A stretch of DNA of 64,000 nt from Oscheius dolichura (GCA_932521035.1 OW051492.1:7502001-7566000); one strand, 5' to 3'; positions 24,901 through 37,502 are shown, numbered from the stretch's first letter. A program made the numbers and translations. The notes: a model not told the origin generated them from the sequence alone.

Positions 24901-26038
24901 TGGGAAAAGGCTGCGATATCAGCTGGTATATGGTAGGAAATTGTGGAAACATCAATAAAAAAGAGCAATTCAGGTGGATCGACTGCTGAAGAAGCACTTT
25001 AGCTTGAAGAGGATCCCCTGTTTTGTCTACTATCATCCGCCAGCTCCGAAGGCCCCCGTCCCCGAGGAAGAAGAAGAGGAGGACGAGGATACTCCCGAAG
25101 ATGGGGAAGGGAAGACACCACAGAAGGAGGAAGAGCCTGTCCGGAAGGAGACACCGGAGGAAGAGGAAGACGAGCTGCCAATACCGTTACCTTCGACAAT
25201 GGACAGGCTAAGGAGGAAGAGTGCCGCGCAGGTAGTTTCACAGAAGGTGGAAAAAGAGGAGGACGGCAAAGAAGAAGACTCCTCTGAAGAATCTAGTGGC
25301 GAGAGCAGCGCGTCAGAGATGAATTGGGCAGAAGAGTCTGAAAGTGAAGAAGACGAGGAGAAGGACGAGGCCGTAGACGAGGAAGACGAACCAGATGATG
25401 GCCAAGAGCCGGTAGATTCACCCAAAAAGAAGGCCAAAAAGGCCAAGAAGCAGCCCGAGCCACAGAAGCCAGCCACTCCTCATCGCTTCGCTAGTATTAT
25501 CAACTTCTCCGACTCTGAGGACGAATTCCCTCAAAAGAAACGTAGGCAGAGTATCCTCCCCGATAAAAAAACACGAAAATTCAGCCCTGAAGCCGTACTG
25601 CTACGTAAGGGAGACACGGGAGGTTGTGGCAATATTCAGTGGGGAAGTAGTCTCCCTTTTCGGATTGAGCCTGGATGACCAGGAGGAGGCAGAGTAGGAC
25701 GGCCAGGGGGGCAGATCTCATCCTTTTCCAGGGAATTGATCGAACATTACGGAGGGGAGGTCGTCTACGAGGAGGAGGACTTCCACGAGGCCACGTTCGC
25801 CGTCGTCCCGAAGAGCCTGCTCGAGGAGGATGAGGGGGAACAGCTCGAAGAATTCAAGTAATTACTCTAGTTCCCTTTTCAACGGATATTCCCTTGCTAT
25901 CCCCTTTATTCGATTCTATAATCGTCCTCTTCTTTCAGGCTGAAGTTCAACACGGACTGCCACTTCGTCCGGCAGGAGTTTCTGGCCCAGGCGGCGGCCG
26001 CCGGCTCCTTCGACGACCTGTCCCTCTTCGTCGTCTGA
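21939..26038 (+). CDS. CHD1L/ALC1-like SNF2 chromatin remodeller with macro domain and BRCT-like C terminus; two apparent frame breaks
   Basis: Exons give an SNF2 ATPase: [28 protein letters not shown] (motif I), [13 protein letters not shown] (II), [18 protein letters not shown] (III), [40 protein letters not shown] (V) and [10 protein letters not shown] (VI). A helical linker leads to a macro domain ([60 protein letters not shown]). The order and residues are those of CHD1L/ALC1, a PARP-activated DNA-repair remodeller. An acidic and Lys-rich linker follows, then a BRCT-like segment ([34 protein letters not shown]). Two anomalies: the frame shifts by one base near 22915, and an in-frame TAG at 23603-23605 abuts motif VI, where an A-run plus one extra base would explain it. 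Either sequencing errors or a decaying gene. AATAAA near 26080. Confidence 0.85.
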
Positions 26039-26687
26039 CCGTCTCTTCCCGTCCCCCTCCTCCGCCTCCTCCCTGATTTGAATAAACGCGGATAGTCCTC
26101 ATTATGCCCGAAGTGATTGCCGGTTCCTGTTGGCAACTGGCCTGCCCCTGCCCGCATATCAAATACGGCCATCTAATACATATTTAGACTCAGCCTCGTC
26201 TCAGTTCTTCTTGCGTAATCAAGTTCCTTCCTCGCCGGCTGTCGGCGCCTCGTTTTTATAGCTGATCGGCTTTGTTTATCGAGTCCGAGGACGGCATGGG
26301 GTTCGCCGTTTTCGAGTTCCGAGGGTCTGGGACCGGGAGGATCGGGGGAAGGACAGCTGTAATCACGCTGTTTGACCAGGAACGGCATAAGAACTCTGCC
26401 AATTACGAGACATCTTCACGAGAGGATCTCATCCTCCTCTCAAACTCATTACCGTAATCTCCTCCTCCCTTGGGACTAGAGCAGTTTCCAGTCTGCCGTC
26501 CTTATCTCCCCACAAAAAACCGTTTAAGCCGTTGCACACTGTAATGCAACGTGGGAGATTACACACTTCCTCGTAAATCATCCAGTCCTTACAAAGTGTG
26601 GAGACGGGAAGACGACGGGGTGGAGGACGGCCGAAGGATGAAAGGACACGGTAGAGCGTCCATGGGACATGGTCCCGAGAAGTTCCT

Positions 26688-26778
26688 CCGCACTCGTAAA
26701 ATCTCGGCAGTAACATTTCCTGTTATAAAATACTGTGAGAAGACGTCTGTACGTCCTGCCAAGGTTATATGGGCGCGG
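26688..26778. repeat. Hairpin repeat family, copy 1 (diverged)
   Basis: The left arm 26688-26710 (ending ATCTCGGCAG) and right arm 26756-26778 (CTGCCAAGG ... GGGCGCGG) are reverse complements at 17 of 23 positions around a 45-base loop. The left arm closely matches the arm at 38447-38468. Confidence 0.65.
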
Positions 26779-27696
26779 GGGAGATCCGAGCCGCAGAGGC
26801 CGCCATCGGAGGCGCTCCTCCTCTGTTGTCTTCTCGTCTACCCAGTCCCATAACACGGTCGTCTCCTTCAATAGATCGGTTTATTGTCCGTTCCAGACAG
26901 CAAATACAATAAAATGTATCTGTTCTTTGCCCCGACGATAAAAAGCAGCCAAATCGGGGGATTGCGTAAGAACCGGGGGATGAGATCGCGCAATAATCAA
27001 GAAGTCCTCGCGTGCCACACCTTCTACGGACTGTCCCCCTCCCCTTGTGTTGTCCCCCTTCTCCCCTAGGGAAATATCATCGGAAGTGACGATATCAGAA
27101 ATAGTCAGAAGGCTGTCCTGGAGGCGAGTTTCGCTTTTTAGCGCATTTCAGTGGATATCAGATCGCAATTTACGCGACGCCGTCGAAAACATGAAACGGT
27201 GACCTTGAAGCCGAGGGGGAGAAAGCACCCCATTCCAGGGGAAAAGCAACATCTCCTTCTTCCCTGACCAGCGACCGCCGCCTCGATGAGGAGCCGTCGT
27301 AAACCAGGAAGGACAATGGCCGGCGAACGGGATTCGGATCGTCTCTACCACGGCATCCACTTGACTATTTTTCGACAGCGAGAAGTGACCACCAAAAGGC
27401 GCGATGTGGCAGCTTTTGGAGAACACTGGATCCGGCCGGGGAAAACGGCAACGAAAGCACCAAATTAGACTGTAATTCAGCCAATTAGCACTCTCTGAAC
27501 GGAAAAAAGAACGCTGGCCGGCAATCAAAGAACTTTCTGGACTTATTCACGGGTTTTGAGCCTTTCATGGCTGGAGGAGGGAGCAAGGCTAGCCCTAGCC
27601 ATTGAAAAGAGCCTGAAAGTGGGAGCAAGGGACAGGGGCAGGCCCGTCTGCCCAGAAGGCCTCTCCTCCCAGCTATCCACCGTTCCGTGGAGAACC

Positions 27697-27780
27697 CGTA
27701 CCCGTAGACTCTCGGCAGCTCTAAAATATAAAAGATAGGGCTGCTTGAGAGAAAAATTGTGCCGAAATTGTACGGGTGCG
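27697..27780. repeat. Hairpin repeat family, copy 2
   Basis: The left arm 27697-27718 (CGTACCCGTAG ... CTCGGCAG) pairs with the right arm 27760-27780 (TGCCGA ... TACGGGTGCG) at 17 of 21 positions, with a loop of about 41 bases. Confidence 0.65.
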
Positions 27781-28683
27781 TCAGAGGCTAGCTCAGCGAA
27801 GCCGCCATCCTCCCCGGGATTTCAAAGGGAGGCAGAGACTCTTCTCCCCAATATTCCGAGTGTTCCAGAAACCATAAAAGTAAAACGGATCCCGTCAAAA
27901 ATCGCCTTGTGTTCGCCATTGGCCGTCGTCGTCGATCGTCTTGGCTTTTTCCACTGTTTCACGGCCCATTGGGAATTGTTGACACGCTTCGGACTACTGG
28001 CTTTTTTAACGGAAAATATTCGCTTTCTCCTGTCTCTTAATTGAAAGCTGGAAAGGGAGTGAGAGAGCTATTAAATTGATAAGGATGGGGGCTTTTTCAT
28101 GCGGAAGTGTCCCACCCCGTAGAACCGGCAGGTGTCGATGTTTCAGCCCCACGTTTGAAGGCCGACGGAATCAGAAGTTCTTCCCTTCGGGGGATAATTA
28201 GCGACCAAAGGGAAATTCCTAATGACGACCAGGAGAAAAACACAATAAGAACCATCATCAGGAGCCGGTTACCCGGGAAATTCGAATCATCCCTTCCTCA
28301 CCGCTGGCAAAAGAAACTGCGGCTGCGAGATTTTAGCAGGAGAGGATCTCGTTGGTTCCATCTGTTGCTGTTGGCTTTAAAAATACGATTAGATCTTGAA
28401 AAGGGGATTCAAATTTATATGGGAAACATAGAAAATAAACGAAAATGAATTAAATTAACGGAGCATCTGCCGGGAGGAGCCAAATCTCCGTCCTCCTGGC
28501 CGGGATTATGGGATTCTGCCACAGTTAGACAGCTCCTCAATCCACACGCCGAGTTTTACACTTTACTAGTGATTTAATCCATTAAAAAGTGTGTCACCTC
28601 CTCAGCACGTACCGGCCACCCCCTCGGCTGTCCTCACCAGTGACCTCCCCTGCGCCACCCGCGGCCCCAGCCCAAAAAGTTGG

Positions 28684-28692
28684 TATAAAAAG
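28684..28692 (+). promoter_or_regulatory. TATA box of the ground-like gene
   Basis: TATAAAAAG lies about 175 bp before the signal-peptide ATG at 28860, preceding a short leader that contains an acceptor-like TTCTTAG just before an alternative ATG at 28800. Confidence 0.45.
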
Positions 28693-28859
28693 TAGCCTCC
28701 GTCCGAGGGAGCCCCCGATCGTTGTCGTCACGTTTTTGCCATCTGTAGTTGGCATCTGCGTGGACACATTACCGGTCACGAAGGATTTCTTAGGTCGGCA
28801 TGGTTGAGGGCGGGGCCGCAGCCCTTGAAAAGGCGCCGTCGGCTTTGATCCACAGCCAG

Positions 28860-31272
28860 ATGCGCTCCCTTCTAGCTACCGTACTCGTCCTCGTCTCGCC
28901 GACACTCGCCTGTTTAGGAGGCAGTGGCGGCGGCGGATGTTGTCCTCCAAGTCAGCCATCCTGTGGTGGCGGTGCTCCCCCGTGCTCTAGCTCCAGGTAA
29001 GCCAGTAGACACCGTTGTCTCGTTGCCTTTCCCCGATTCTCGCGCGAGCTTTTCCTCTTTTTTTCATGATTATTCCTTCCAATTCTCCACTTCTTTTTCG
29101 ATCATCTTTTTGATAAAGACACCCCAAAATCCAATAATTAGCCAGATTTCTGTAGCTATCCATCTAATCACCCTCAATACACGTTTTTATAGACCGCAGC
29201 TGAGATTTTGATATTCTTCTAGTTCTGAAATGCCTTTCTCCTTTCGTTATTCTTTCTTTCCGGAATCGAAATGTATCGAAAAAGGAGATATTCTCATTTC
29301 TCGAACAGCTGAATTGTCTTTTTGGCTCTTCAGCGGCTTGCCTCATGAATTTTACTGGTTTTCACCTAAAAATCTCTCTAATTGGTGCTTACAAAAAACA
29401 AGAAGCATTTGATCTTCTGCTTATACAAATTTCTCAAAGATTTCCCAGAAAACTATGTACACTCGCGTGTACAGATAAAAAAGAAGATATCATTTATAAA
29501 AATAATGAAATTCTATTTGTTCTGGATATCTGCCCGACGCCATCTCTCCTTTTCCATCAGATGCCATGTGCACACAGACACGCGAAGGCAGGAGCGGAAC
29601 CAGAATCCTGGCGCAATCTGATCACCGTTGCGTGGATCAGCTTGCGCGATCCGTTTCGATCCGACGAAGGTCATTGGCTATGTTTCAGCGCGTCCGAACC
29701 GGAAAATCGCGCAAAATCACTTAGCCAGCTAACGTAACCGGGCGGGCGCCAATAAAAACCGAGAATGAACGCTATCTCCCCCGGGGCCACGATCAAGATC
29801 AGAAAGAGAAAGAGAGACACACTATTACGATACAATTTCAGCTATGTCGGAGCAGCTCCCGCTCCTAGCTACGCTGCCGCCCCCTTGGCCCTTCCGCCAC
29901 CGGCCTCCAGTGGCTATGCTGTTGCTGCTCCTCCCCCGGCTCCCTTCGCCCCTCCACCTCCTCCTCCACCGCCTCCTCCTCCGGCCTTCCCTAGCGGTGG
30001 AGCCGGCTTCGGTGGAGCATATGCATCTCCTCCCATCGGCGGCGGACCCGCTTCCTTCGGTGGTGGAGTCCAAGCCGTCAACCCAGCTGCTGTCCAAGTC
30101 CAGCCCGTCCTTGGGGGAGGTGTTCCCGCTGGCGGTGCCTATGCCGCTCCTCAGGGAGGCTTCGCCCCTCAGGCTCCTCAAGGCTTCGCTCCCCAAGCCC
30201 CTCAAATTCCCCAATACGGACCTGGCCCCGTTGAACAGCCCCAGCCCGTCCAGCAGCCTCAATTCGGAGGACAACAAGGCTACCAGCAGGCCCAAGGAGC
30301 TCCTCCCCCGCCTCCTCCTCCACCAGCTGGCCCTATTGATGCCTATCCTCCTCAGTCTGGAAGTGCCCCCGTAGAGCAGGCCCCCCAGCAGCAGACCTTC
30401 GAGCAGCAGCCTGCCCCTCAGGGAGGACAGTACCAGCAACCAGGACAGCCTGAGGTAATTCTGAAGGGTCCGTTGAGCCTACAAATATCTTTAGAATGTC
30501 GCCCCTGAAACCCCCGCCGGACAGTACGTCCAGCCCCAGGGACAGGAACAACAGCCACAGGGAGAACAAGCCCCCGAGGTGGAGATCCTTCCTGATAATC
30601 CATAATTACCATTTTTAGACTTCCGGCCCCTCCGGCTCCAACTACGTCCAGCCCCAGGCTCCCGAGCAGCCGTCTTCGCCGACATACGTCGCTCCCCAAG
30701 CCCCTGAAACCCCGGCCCCCACTGAGGAGCCCGCCCCGGAACCGGAGACCGAAGCCGCCACCGAGGCTCCTGCCCCCGAGACTGAGGCCCCTACCCTGGC
30801 CCCTGCTCCCGAAGAGCCCGCCCCCAAGGAAGAGAGCAGCTACGACGACATCGTCGAGGAACAGGCCCCAGCTGCCGGAAGTGACCACGCCCCAGCAGCC
30901 GAGAGCAAGCCAGCCGGTAAGGGAAGAGGGTGAGGGGTTTAATTAGAAGGGATTTCAGCCACCGAGACGGCCGAGTCGAACGACACCGAGCAGGCCGAAG
31001 ACTACGGAGGCGAGGAGGCCGAGGCCGAGGAAGGAGGAGACGAGGGAAGCTGCGACGACGCCGACCTGAAGAGCATCGTGGAGGCCTCCCTGGCCGCGGA
31101 GAAGGACAATTTGGAAGCCGCGCGGAAGATCGAGGGAGACGCCTCGGCTAAGTTCGGAGGACGCTTCAACGCCATCGTGTCGGATGCCGAATTCGCCTAT
31201 GTCAATTGGTACGGAAAGAGGAATTGCCAACTGCGAGTCGGAAGCCGCCACTCCTTGACCTGGGAGGACTAA
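28860..31272 (+). CDS. Secreted ground-like (grl) domain protein with long Pro/Gln/Ala-rich region
   Basis: Exon 1 encodes a signal peptide (MRSLLATVLVLVSPTLAC) followed by a Gly/Cys-rich segment with CCPP, typical of nematode hedgehog-related wrt/grl/grd secreted proteins. An 840-bp intron (about 28998-29840) separates it from a long exon rich in Pro, Gln, Gly and Ala (APPPPPPPPP, FAPQAPQGFAPQAPQ), then a Pro/Glu/Thr-rich stretch. The C-terminal domain (CDDADLKSIVEASL to KFGGRFNAIVSDAEFAYVNW, KRNCQL) matches the ground-like pattern, but only two of the usual cysteines are evident. Likely a cuticle or apical extracellular matrix component. An upstream in-frame ATG at 28800 would place 20 residues before the signal peptide, so 28860 is preferred. 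The exon is GC-rich, unlike the AT-rich genes nearby. Confidence 0.8.
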
Positions 31273-31569
31273 GGCTCACCTGCTCAAAAACAGCCTTATT
31301 TATTCGTCCAGGGTTCTGTTGCCATCTGCTCAGATGCTCCTATATTGTCTGTACAAAGTGTTGTGTCGCCAGGAGAGTTTATGAACTGTTTTCTCATTCT
31401 TTTCAATGTCTCTGCTGTTCCACTTGAGGGGAAGGCACGACTGGATTTCTTAGGAAGTCCGCGGACTTGAAATGCCATTCTGGCAATTGCAGCAAAAATA
31501 ACAGGAGACGGTGCGATAGAAATTTATAAGAGCAACAAGAACGGTAAACAATATGACAGATTAATAACA

Positions 31570-33755
31570 CTATATAGGCTTGGCAGCGGATTTCCTTTTA
31601 GAAGAAGATTCCCCAGGATTGCGGGATTTAGAAAGTAGCAAATATAGTCGGAATATCATCAAGACACGTTCAGTATCTACCTCAGCTTTCTGCAAAAAAA
31701 GAAGAATTATGGGTCAAAAAGCCTTACATCTAGCATACTTCTTGCTTCCAGAAATTTTTCATACTTGCTCATATCAGCAGCTGGCATATAGGTTTCCTTT
31801 ACATCGGCAATCTGAGTTAATTATTTATAAAAAATTTCAAAAGTAATCACTTCCGCTTCTTTTGTTTCCTCGTCTTTATCTTCGGCATCCCTGATCTCAT
31901 CAATAATAAATTCCATTTTTGTATTCTTATCCACTAGGTATTTATGATCCATAACTTCTTTTTTTCTTCTCAAGATAATATTACGCAAGGACTAAATTTC
32001 TCTATTGAGATAAGTGAAATAACATACTTTACATGTAGATTCTACAAGGCCTCGTACTATTTTGGTCAAATCTATATAGTAAAGGTAAAATGTTCGAGCT
32101 GGAGCAAAATCCTGGGTTCTACCGATAGGCTAAAACTGTTATTTTACAAAGGATACTGCCATTTAAGCGGTGTATGGAAAGAGACTACATACCTTAGTGA
32201 ATACGTAGCCTTCTTCTTGCATAGCAAAAAGTAATTCCCTAGTTTCTTTAGCGCTCATCATAGTAAGTTTTTCAATGTGCTCTTCTTCAAGGTGACCCTT
32301 GGCTTGCAAAAGACGGAAAACTCTATAATAGTGCTTAAAACTGCTATGCCGTAAGTGAATACCTGACAGCCTTGGTGTCTAACTGCTCCTTCATAAGACA
32401 TTCTAAATGCTGCTGGCAAGAATGGCAAATAGCAAGGTAAAACTCTAGAAGCGGCTAATTAGTGTAAAAGAAATCTTACCGAGTTCATAAAGACCACCTC
32501 CAGTGTCTCCTACTTTTCTAATAACTCCACGGCTGTCTTCTACTAAAACCCGAAGAGCCCATTTAATATCCGCTTCATCAACTCCAATGCTGTGATCCTT
32601 TGAGGACTTAATGATGCAAGACGCCTATAAAAACACGTTATCTTAGAAACACAAAATCTAACCGATATAGGCTTGGAAGAAATAGGAAACCAATTACGAC
32701 GATCAGTGACATCATCAGAACTGGTTGCCATACATTTAAGAAATGCGAGAAGTGTGTTCTTACAGATAGTAGAAGATTTTTCGTCCCCAGTCTATAATAA
32801 TATATATATATATATATCCTATCGCCCCTAATTAGACTAAAAATAACTTGACGCATAACTTACCCAATTTTTCGGAACAATTAACTCAGTTATAAGCTCA
32901 TCACAGAAATACCTATCAAATCGATTGAAATTAATACGCCAATATATTTCGGCATCGGGAGAAGGCTCCACATGTTTCCTCTTTTTATTTAAACCTCTAA
33001 TCTCAGCTAAACATCGAGAAATATTTGTTTTTTTTTCAAGAAAACAGCACCTGTGTCTTCAGTAGACATTTTTTCGGGAAATGCAAAGAGATCTCCAGAT
33101 GGTTGAAATACTGGGCATCGATGTTGACTGTACTCTACTTGTCGACAACGAATTAGATAGTGCGCTTCAGCTATTTGACGAAATAGTTCTGCTACCTAAA
33201 CTACTACTAAGTCAACCACTCCCCGACTATCTCACTTTTTGCGCGTCCACTTCTTCTCCAACCGACTCGCCATGTTTTACAACTCTTTTTATGGTTTCGG
33301 AACAACTGAGACGACCGCAAGAAAAGATCCGTAGAAAAATGTCAATTGCTGGTTGAGGCCCTTGACTAGCTCCAAACAGCTTTTGAATTAGCATTCCACA
33401 TCTAAAGAGCATAAGAGCAACAATAATTTTATACCTTGGTGCCTTTAGAAGTGCTATCACAGCTTCAACATCTACAAAATACAGTATTTTCGAATTTGAA
33501 TCTTTTTCAACGTTAAATTTCACAATATTGAATTGTTCTAAGAGTGCAATGGACTTCTTTATCTAGACCAGAAAGTAGAATGCTTTTAAACGTGTAACTT
33601 ACTACAAGAGAGGTTACTTGTCCTTTTAAATTGAGGATAATTCCAGGAAGATGGCTTGGCTCTCGGAGAATAACCGCAGCTACCTGACTAGCTGAAATAC
33701 CGAATCTTTCCTCAACTATGGCACAGCAGAGCTCCGCCTCATACTGACCAGCCAT
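31570..33755 (-). CDS. RNA polymerase III subunit RPC3 (POLR3C / RPC82)
   Basis: About 545 residues in some 12 exons, the usual family length. It starts MAGQYEAELCCAIVEERFGI, matching the first winged-helix domain. The middle contains IYWRINFNRFDRYFCDELI and VRKVGDTGGGLYEL, and the later region CLMKEQLDTKAVRVFRLLQA, HLEEEHIEKLTMMSAKETRE and FAPARTFYLYYIDLTKIVRG, all characteristic of RPC3. It forms part of the RPC3/6/7 subcomplex needed for Pol III initiation. The ATG directly follows CTTCAG, so it could itself be a trans-splice acceptor. It lies 156 bp downstream of the neuroguidin stop. A (TA)n run at about 32800-32815 sits in one intron. Confidence 0.92.
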
Positions 33756-33911
33756 CTGAAGCACGAAATAGTTATAAATGTGTACTGAAACAGAAATAAA
33801 GCTGAGTAATTCAAACAATTTAATTAAAAAACTTGTATTCATAAAATAAATTCATTTTAGCAACAAATAACATAACAACGTCAATGGATAACAATATAAC
33901 AATATTTGTGT

Positions 33912-35134
33912 TTATTGTCGCCGTTTGATCCGTTTTTGCTGAAAATGTATTGCAATCTGCAAAAAAGGTGAAGCTCACTTTATTCTTCTGTTTCACGTCT
34001 CTCAACTTCTTCTTTTCAAATTTGTGTGTTTTCGATTTCTTTCCAGGTGGACCTCCACCGCCCTTTTTTCTATAACACAATTATCATCTTGATAGCAAAA
34101 TATAATACCTTTTTGTGCTGATCGCTTCACCATCTTCTCCTCGCATCATGTAGTTTCCAAAATTGAGTAAATCGTCTATTGCGTTGTCGCGAGTCATACG
34201 AGCTTCCCTTGCTCTATCAGCTCGTGTTACTTTCAGACGAACTAAATTATCTTCTTCAAATCGTTCTCTCGCCTTGTCTATTTCATGCTTCCGTTGAGAA
34301 ACTTCCTGCAAGGGAAAATAAATAACTAATAATGAATTTACTCTGTATTCGACAGGCGCATCACTGTATTGTTGTTTCAACTCTTGAATAAGGGAACTTT
34401 GAAGGGCTCGACGTCTGGCCTTTTCTAACTTTTTATTATTTTTAGGATCATCGTCGTCTTCTGAAATGGAAATGGGTGGCACTCATGATAATAGTAAGAG
34501 CATACCGTCGTAATGAACTGCCATCATTTTAGGAGGAACATACTTCTTTGTCTTTTTCTCCATGTCACCCTCGTCTTCGTTTTCTTCAGATTCATCACTG
34601 TCCTCCAGCTACAAAAATTAAAATAATAATATTCACAACGATTGCCTATAAAAATGTTTTAAAAACTGACTTCCATTTGATCTGGTCTAGCTTTCAACAT
34701 CTTTCCGTTTTCAGCAGACTCCCGTCCTTCTAATTGTGCTAACTTATCAATTTGAGTCTTCATCTTGTCCTCAATAGGCCGAATACGTTCCAAAATCTAC
34801 ATTATTATGTAGTATGACTAGTATTCAACTACCGTTCTATGTTTGGTGGCACGAATAACTGCTGGCTCTTCGGCAATTGACTGTCCACAGCTCATACGCC
34901 CCATCAAGAAAGAGACATCTGCCATATATGCTAGAAGCTCCCTATTTTTTACTTCTAAGAGACTAACACCCTATAGATAAAAAATGTAAGACTGGAAAAA
35001 CGGCAGCATACCTCGCGTTTATTATCGGCATTGTTGAGTTCAGTAATAAATTTTCTCACATTGTCTAATGCTTCTGTAGAAGTTCTAGCGCATTCTCCTG
35101 CAACACTAGCAAATCTCTGTGAATCCGAATCCAT
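33912..35134 (-). CDS. Neuroguidin / Lcp5-family (Sas10-Utp3) ribosome biogenesis protein
   Basis: About 310 residues. The N-terminal Sas10/Utp3-like region contains LLEVKNRELLAYMADVSFLM. The middle has KYVPPKMMAVHYDE, followed by KKLEKARRRALQSSLIQELK and QQYSDAPVEYR, directly comparable to neuroguidin. The C terminus is very basic (KKGGGGPPGKKSKTHKFEKK ... KQKRIKRRQ). Family members act in the small-subunit processome and bind eIF4E in animals. About eight introns of 40-50 bp. It is the first gene of a same-strand pair with POLR3C. Confidence 0.88.
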
Positions 35135-35424
35135 CTAAATATACTGATGAAAGGATGCATAAAAAGACAAAGAGTTGAATTATATGAGACCAGAATGTAC
35201 AAGAATGATTTTCTCATTTCGAGATCAAGGGCGCGCCTTTACTTCCATTTTCTGAGGCGTCTAGACGTCCGGCCGGAGTCCGTTCGCTCAGCCGACAGAC
35301 AGCAGTACTTTACTGCAGTAAAATAAAGTGGTGAATAATACTTTTGTATCAGTTGAAAAGATAAAGCTAACAATTTTATATTGAAAAACTCTGATATATA
35401 CAAAGAATGGATCAAATGGGATGT

Positions 35425-35783
35425 TTATTTGGAAGTACTCGTGGATGCACCATTTGGGTCTCTTTTCCCATTTGCATATGCGACGAACATTTCTTTCAAA
35501 AATGACAACTCCTTCTGCAGCGACTCCACCTGTAATCGTTTTCTTTCTATTGTGTAGGGATAAAATGTACCTTACGCTCGAGCTGTTCATTCTCTACTTT
35601 CAATTCATCCACCCTTTTTGTTGTTTCGGTTTCCTCCTGCCGTTTCTTTGCTCTCGTTCTGGAAAGGCTAACTTCATCTCATTGGTCTTTTTACCTGTTC
35701 ACAGCTTCATTATTTTTCTGTCGCTTTTGTTGATAACCGTCGTCCTTGTCAGTGGGTGTAACGGTCCTTTTTCGACCGCTCAT
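35425..35783 (-). CDS. C/EBP-gamma-like bZIP transcription factor
   Basis: Three exons, about 94 residues, made up almost entirely of the bZIP. The basic region YQQKRQKNNEAVNRTRAKKR is followed by a zipper with leucine heptads (VDELKVENEQLERKVESLQK, ELSFLKEMF). The NNEAVNRTR core and the short length fit C/EBP-gamma, which dimerises with other bZIP factors and lacks its own activation domain. C. elegans CEBP-2 is the likely equivalent. The N terminus MSGRKRTVTP is short and basic. ATCCTCAG lies one base before the ATG. Confidence 0.85.
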
Positions 35784-36011
35784 CCTGAGGATTTTCCTAT
35801 TCTGGAATGCTCGTTCTTTGAGGAGGAAGAAAAGAGGATTTGGATAAAGGAAAAGGTATAATTTGCCACATTTCGCAGACCAATCACGCAATTTTCTAAA
35901 AGGGGCCAGAATCGCGACAGGATTGCCGATTGGCAGCGACTGATTACATGGTCTCCATAGTGAAAATGACAACTTTCGTTTTTCAATACAACGCCAGAGG
36001 AAATAAAACTT

Positions 36012-37502
36012 TTATTGATTTTTCAAATCAAGGGAAAGAGGTTGATTATCCCCCGGAAAACTCCTCTCCGTGGTTGCTCGTTTTTCCCTATAGTTAGCCA
36101 GTAATATTTGCAGTATTTCCGTGGTGATGACATCCGAGGAATGAGCTCCGATAATTTTCAGAAGAACAATCACATCGCATGTGACTTTAGTTCTGCAAAA
36201 ATCCAACGCCGTGAGATCGTCTTCAATTTTGAGAAATCTCCTGATGTAGATGATCTTTTTTACATCAGCTGATCGCGTTTCCCTCCAGAGATCTGCCGTA
36301 TCCAAGACGGTCGCAATAAAAACTATAATGAACCTGGAATAAGGATTTTTTTCACTGCAAGATGTTATTTTCCCTACCACCAGTAGAGAAACAGGAAAAT
36401 CTTCTCATTGAACATATTCAAAGAAAGAACACATTGAACGGAGTAGCGCTGGAGATTTCCAAGGATCCGGATTTGAAAGTCGCACATTGCCACCCGGGGA
36501 AAGTTGCCTAAATGAGTAATTGTTGACGGAGGCCGAGGGGATACCAGACAGTTCCCAGTCGGTCCCGGTCATGATGTCGGACAAGATCTTCGCTCCCCAA
36601 TACGGATCGTTCTGTCCCAGAAACTTGTTCATCATAAAGAATTGCCCGATCAAATTCAAAACATAGAGGAACTTTGTCACTACATAAACGCTAAAAAAGA
36701 GTTTTCGGCTGGGAACCGAAGTCCGCAACTTGGCCAAGTAAGACCCGTCTAGCAGACCAAATTTGAGGAGGCGCATCCAGACGGGCTGGCCCTCGTTCCG
36801 GATGGCCTGTAGTTTTATACTGTCGTTGATGTGGTTCACAACTATTTCGACCTTCTTCTTCCTCTCCGTTTCCTTTAATCAATTACCCATATTTACAAAG
36901 AAAGGGAACCGAACCTCGCCTTCCTCCGCCTCCATGGCAACTTTCACCGAATTGACCACATTCAGACCACTTTTATTGCTCATCTGACCCCAGAACATTG
37001 CCGGAAAATAGAAAAAGATGGCCTCGAGTGTCATTAAAAACGGAACCCTAATTATTATTGTATTCCTTTTTGAGTAGCGGCACCCACCATTGGTAGTAGA
37101 TCAACTGCTGGGCAATTCTCGCCTCGAGGGATGCCGGCACCCGCTCGTCCGGATTCACCCAGTATGTATTATACGTGAAACAATAACTGGAAATTATTAT
37201 AAAGAGACATTCAGAGAAGCCCAAGAATGCCGGGAATGCGCGCCCACCTTTCGGCGTACTGTTCCCAGGCGTCTTCGAACTGTCGGGGCACCCAGCACTG
37301 GAGGGGATTGCCGACGTATTGGTAGGCGGTGATGGTGAAGGCGCACATGAATATGACCATCGAGGTGTAGTAGTAGTTGAGCCGGTCCGTGCCGCTGTCG
37401 TCTACCCTAGAAATGACTCTCCTCCTCTCATCCTCCAGGGGGAGGATACCGTGGTTTGATGGCATTCATCGCGGGCATAAGCACGGCGGACATGGTGGCC
37501 AT
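36012..37502 (-). CDS. Innexin gap-junction protein (copy A)
   Basis: Innexin signatures in order: N-terminal [20 protein letters not shown], first membrane segment, [31 protein letters not shown], the family mark [20 protein letters not shown], a cytoplasmic loop, [20 protein letters not shown], the second extracellular loop [13 protein letters not shown] and a fourth membrane segment ([15 protein letters not shown]). The C tail contains [16 protein letters not shown]. Paired cysteines occur in both extracellular loops. Start 37502 ([18 protein letters not shown]) is the first ATG in frame. Ends at TAA 36012-36014. It forms a head-to-head pair with copy B, and the last third is nearly identical. 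Confidence 0.93.

Larger units (their letters stand above)
26039..28859. other. 2.8-kb stretch without a recognisable gene, upstream of the ground-like gene
   Basis: Many small open frames in all phases but none with family similarity or a coherent exon chain. It contains two copies of the hairpin repeat (26688-26778 and 27697-27780) and a TATA box at 28684. It could hold distal regulatory sequence for the ground-like gene or an unrecognised noncoding RNA. Confidence 0.4.

Noticed and set aside
29825-30439. 204-codon minus-strand frame
   Set aside because: Antisense shadow of the repetitive Pro/Gln exon of the ground-like gene.
32799-32816. (TA)n microsatellite
   Set aside because: Short intronic run, ordinary in AT-rich introns.
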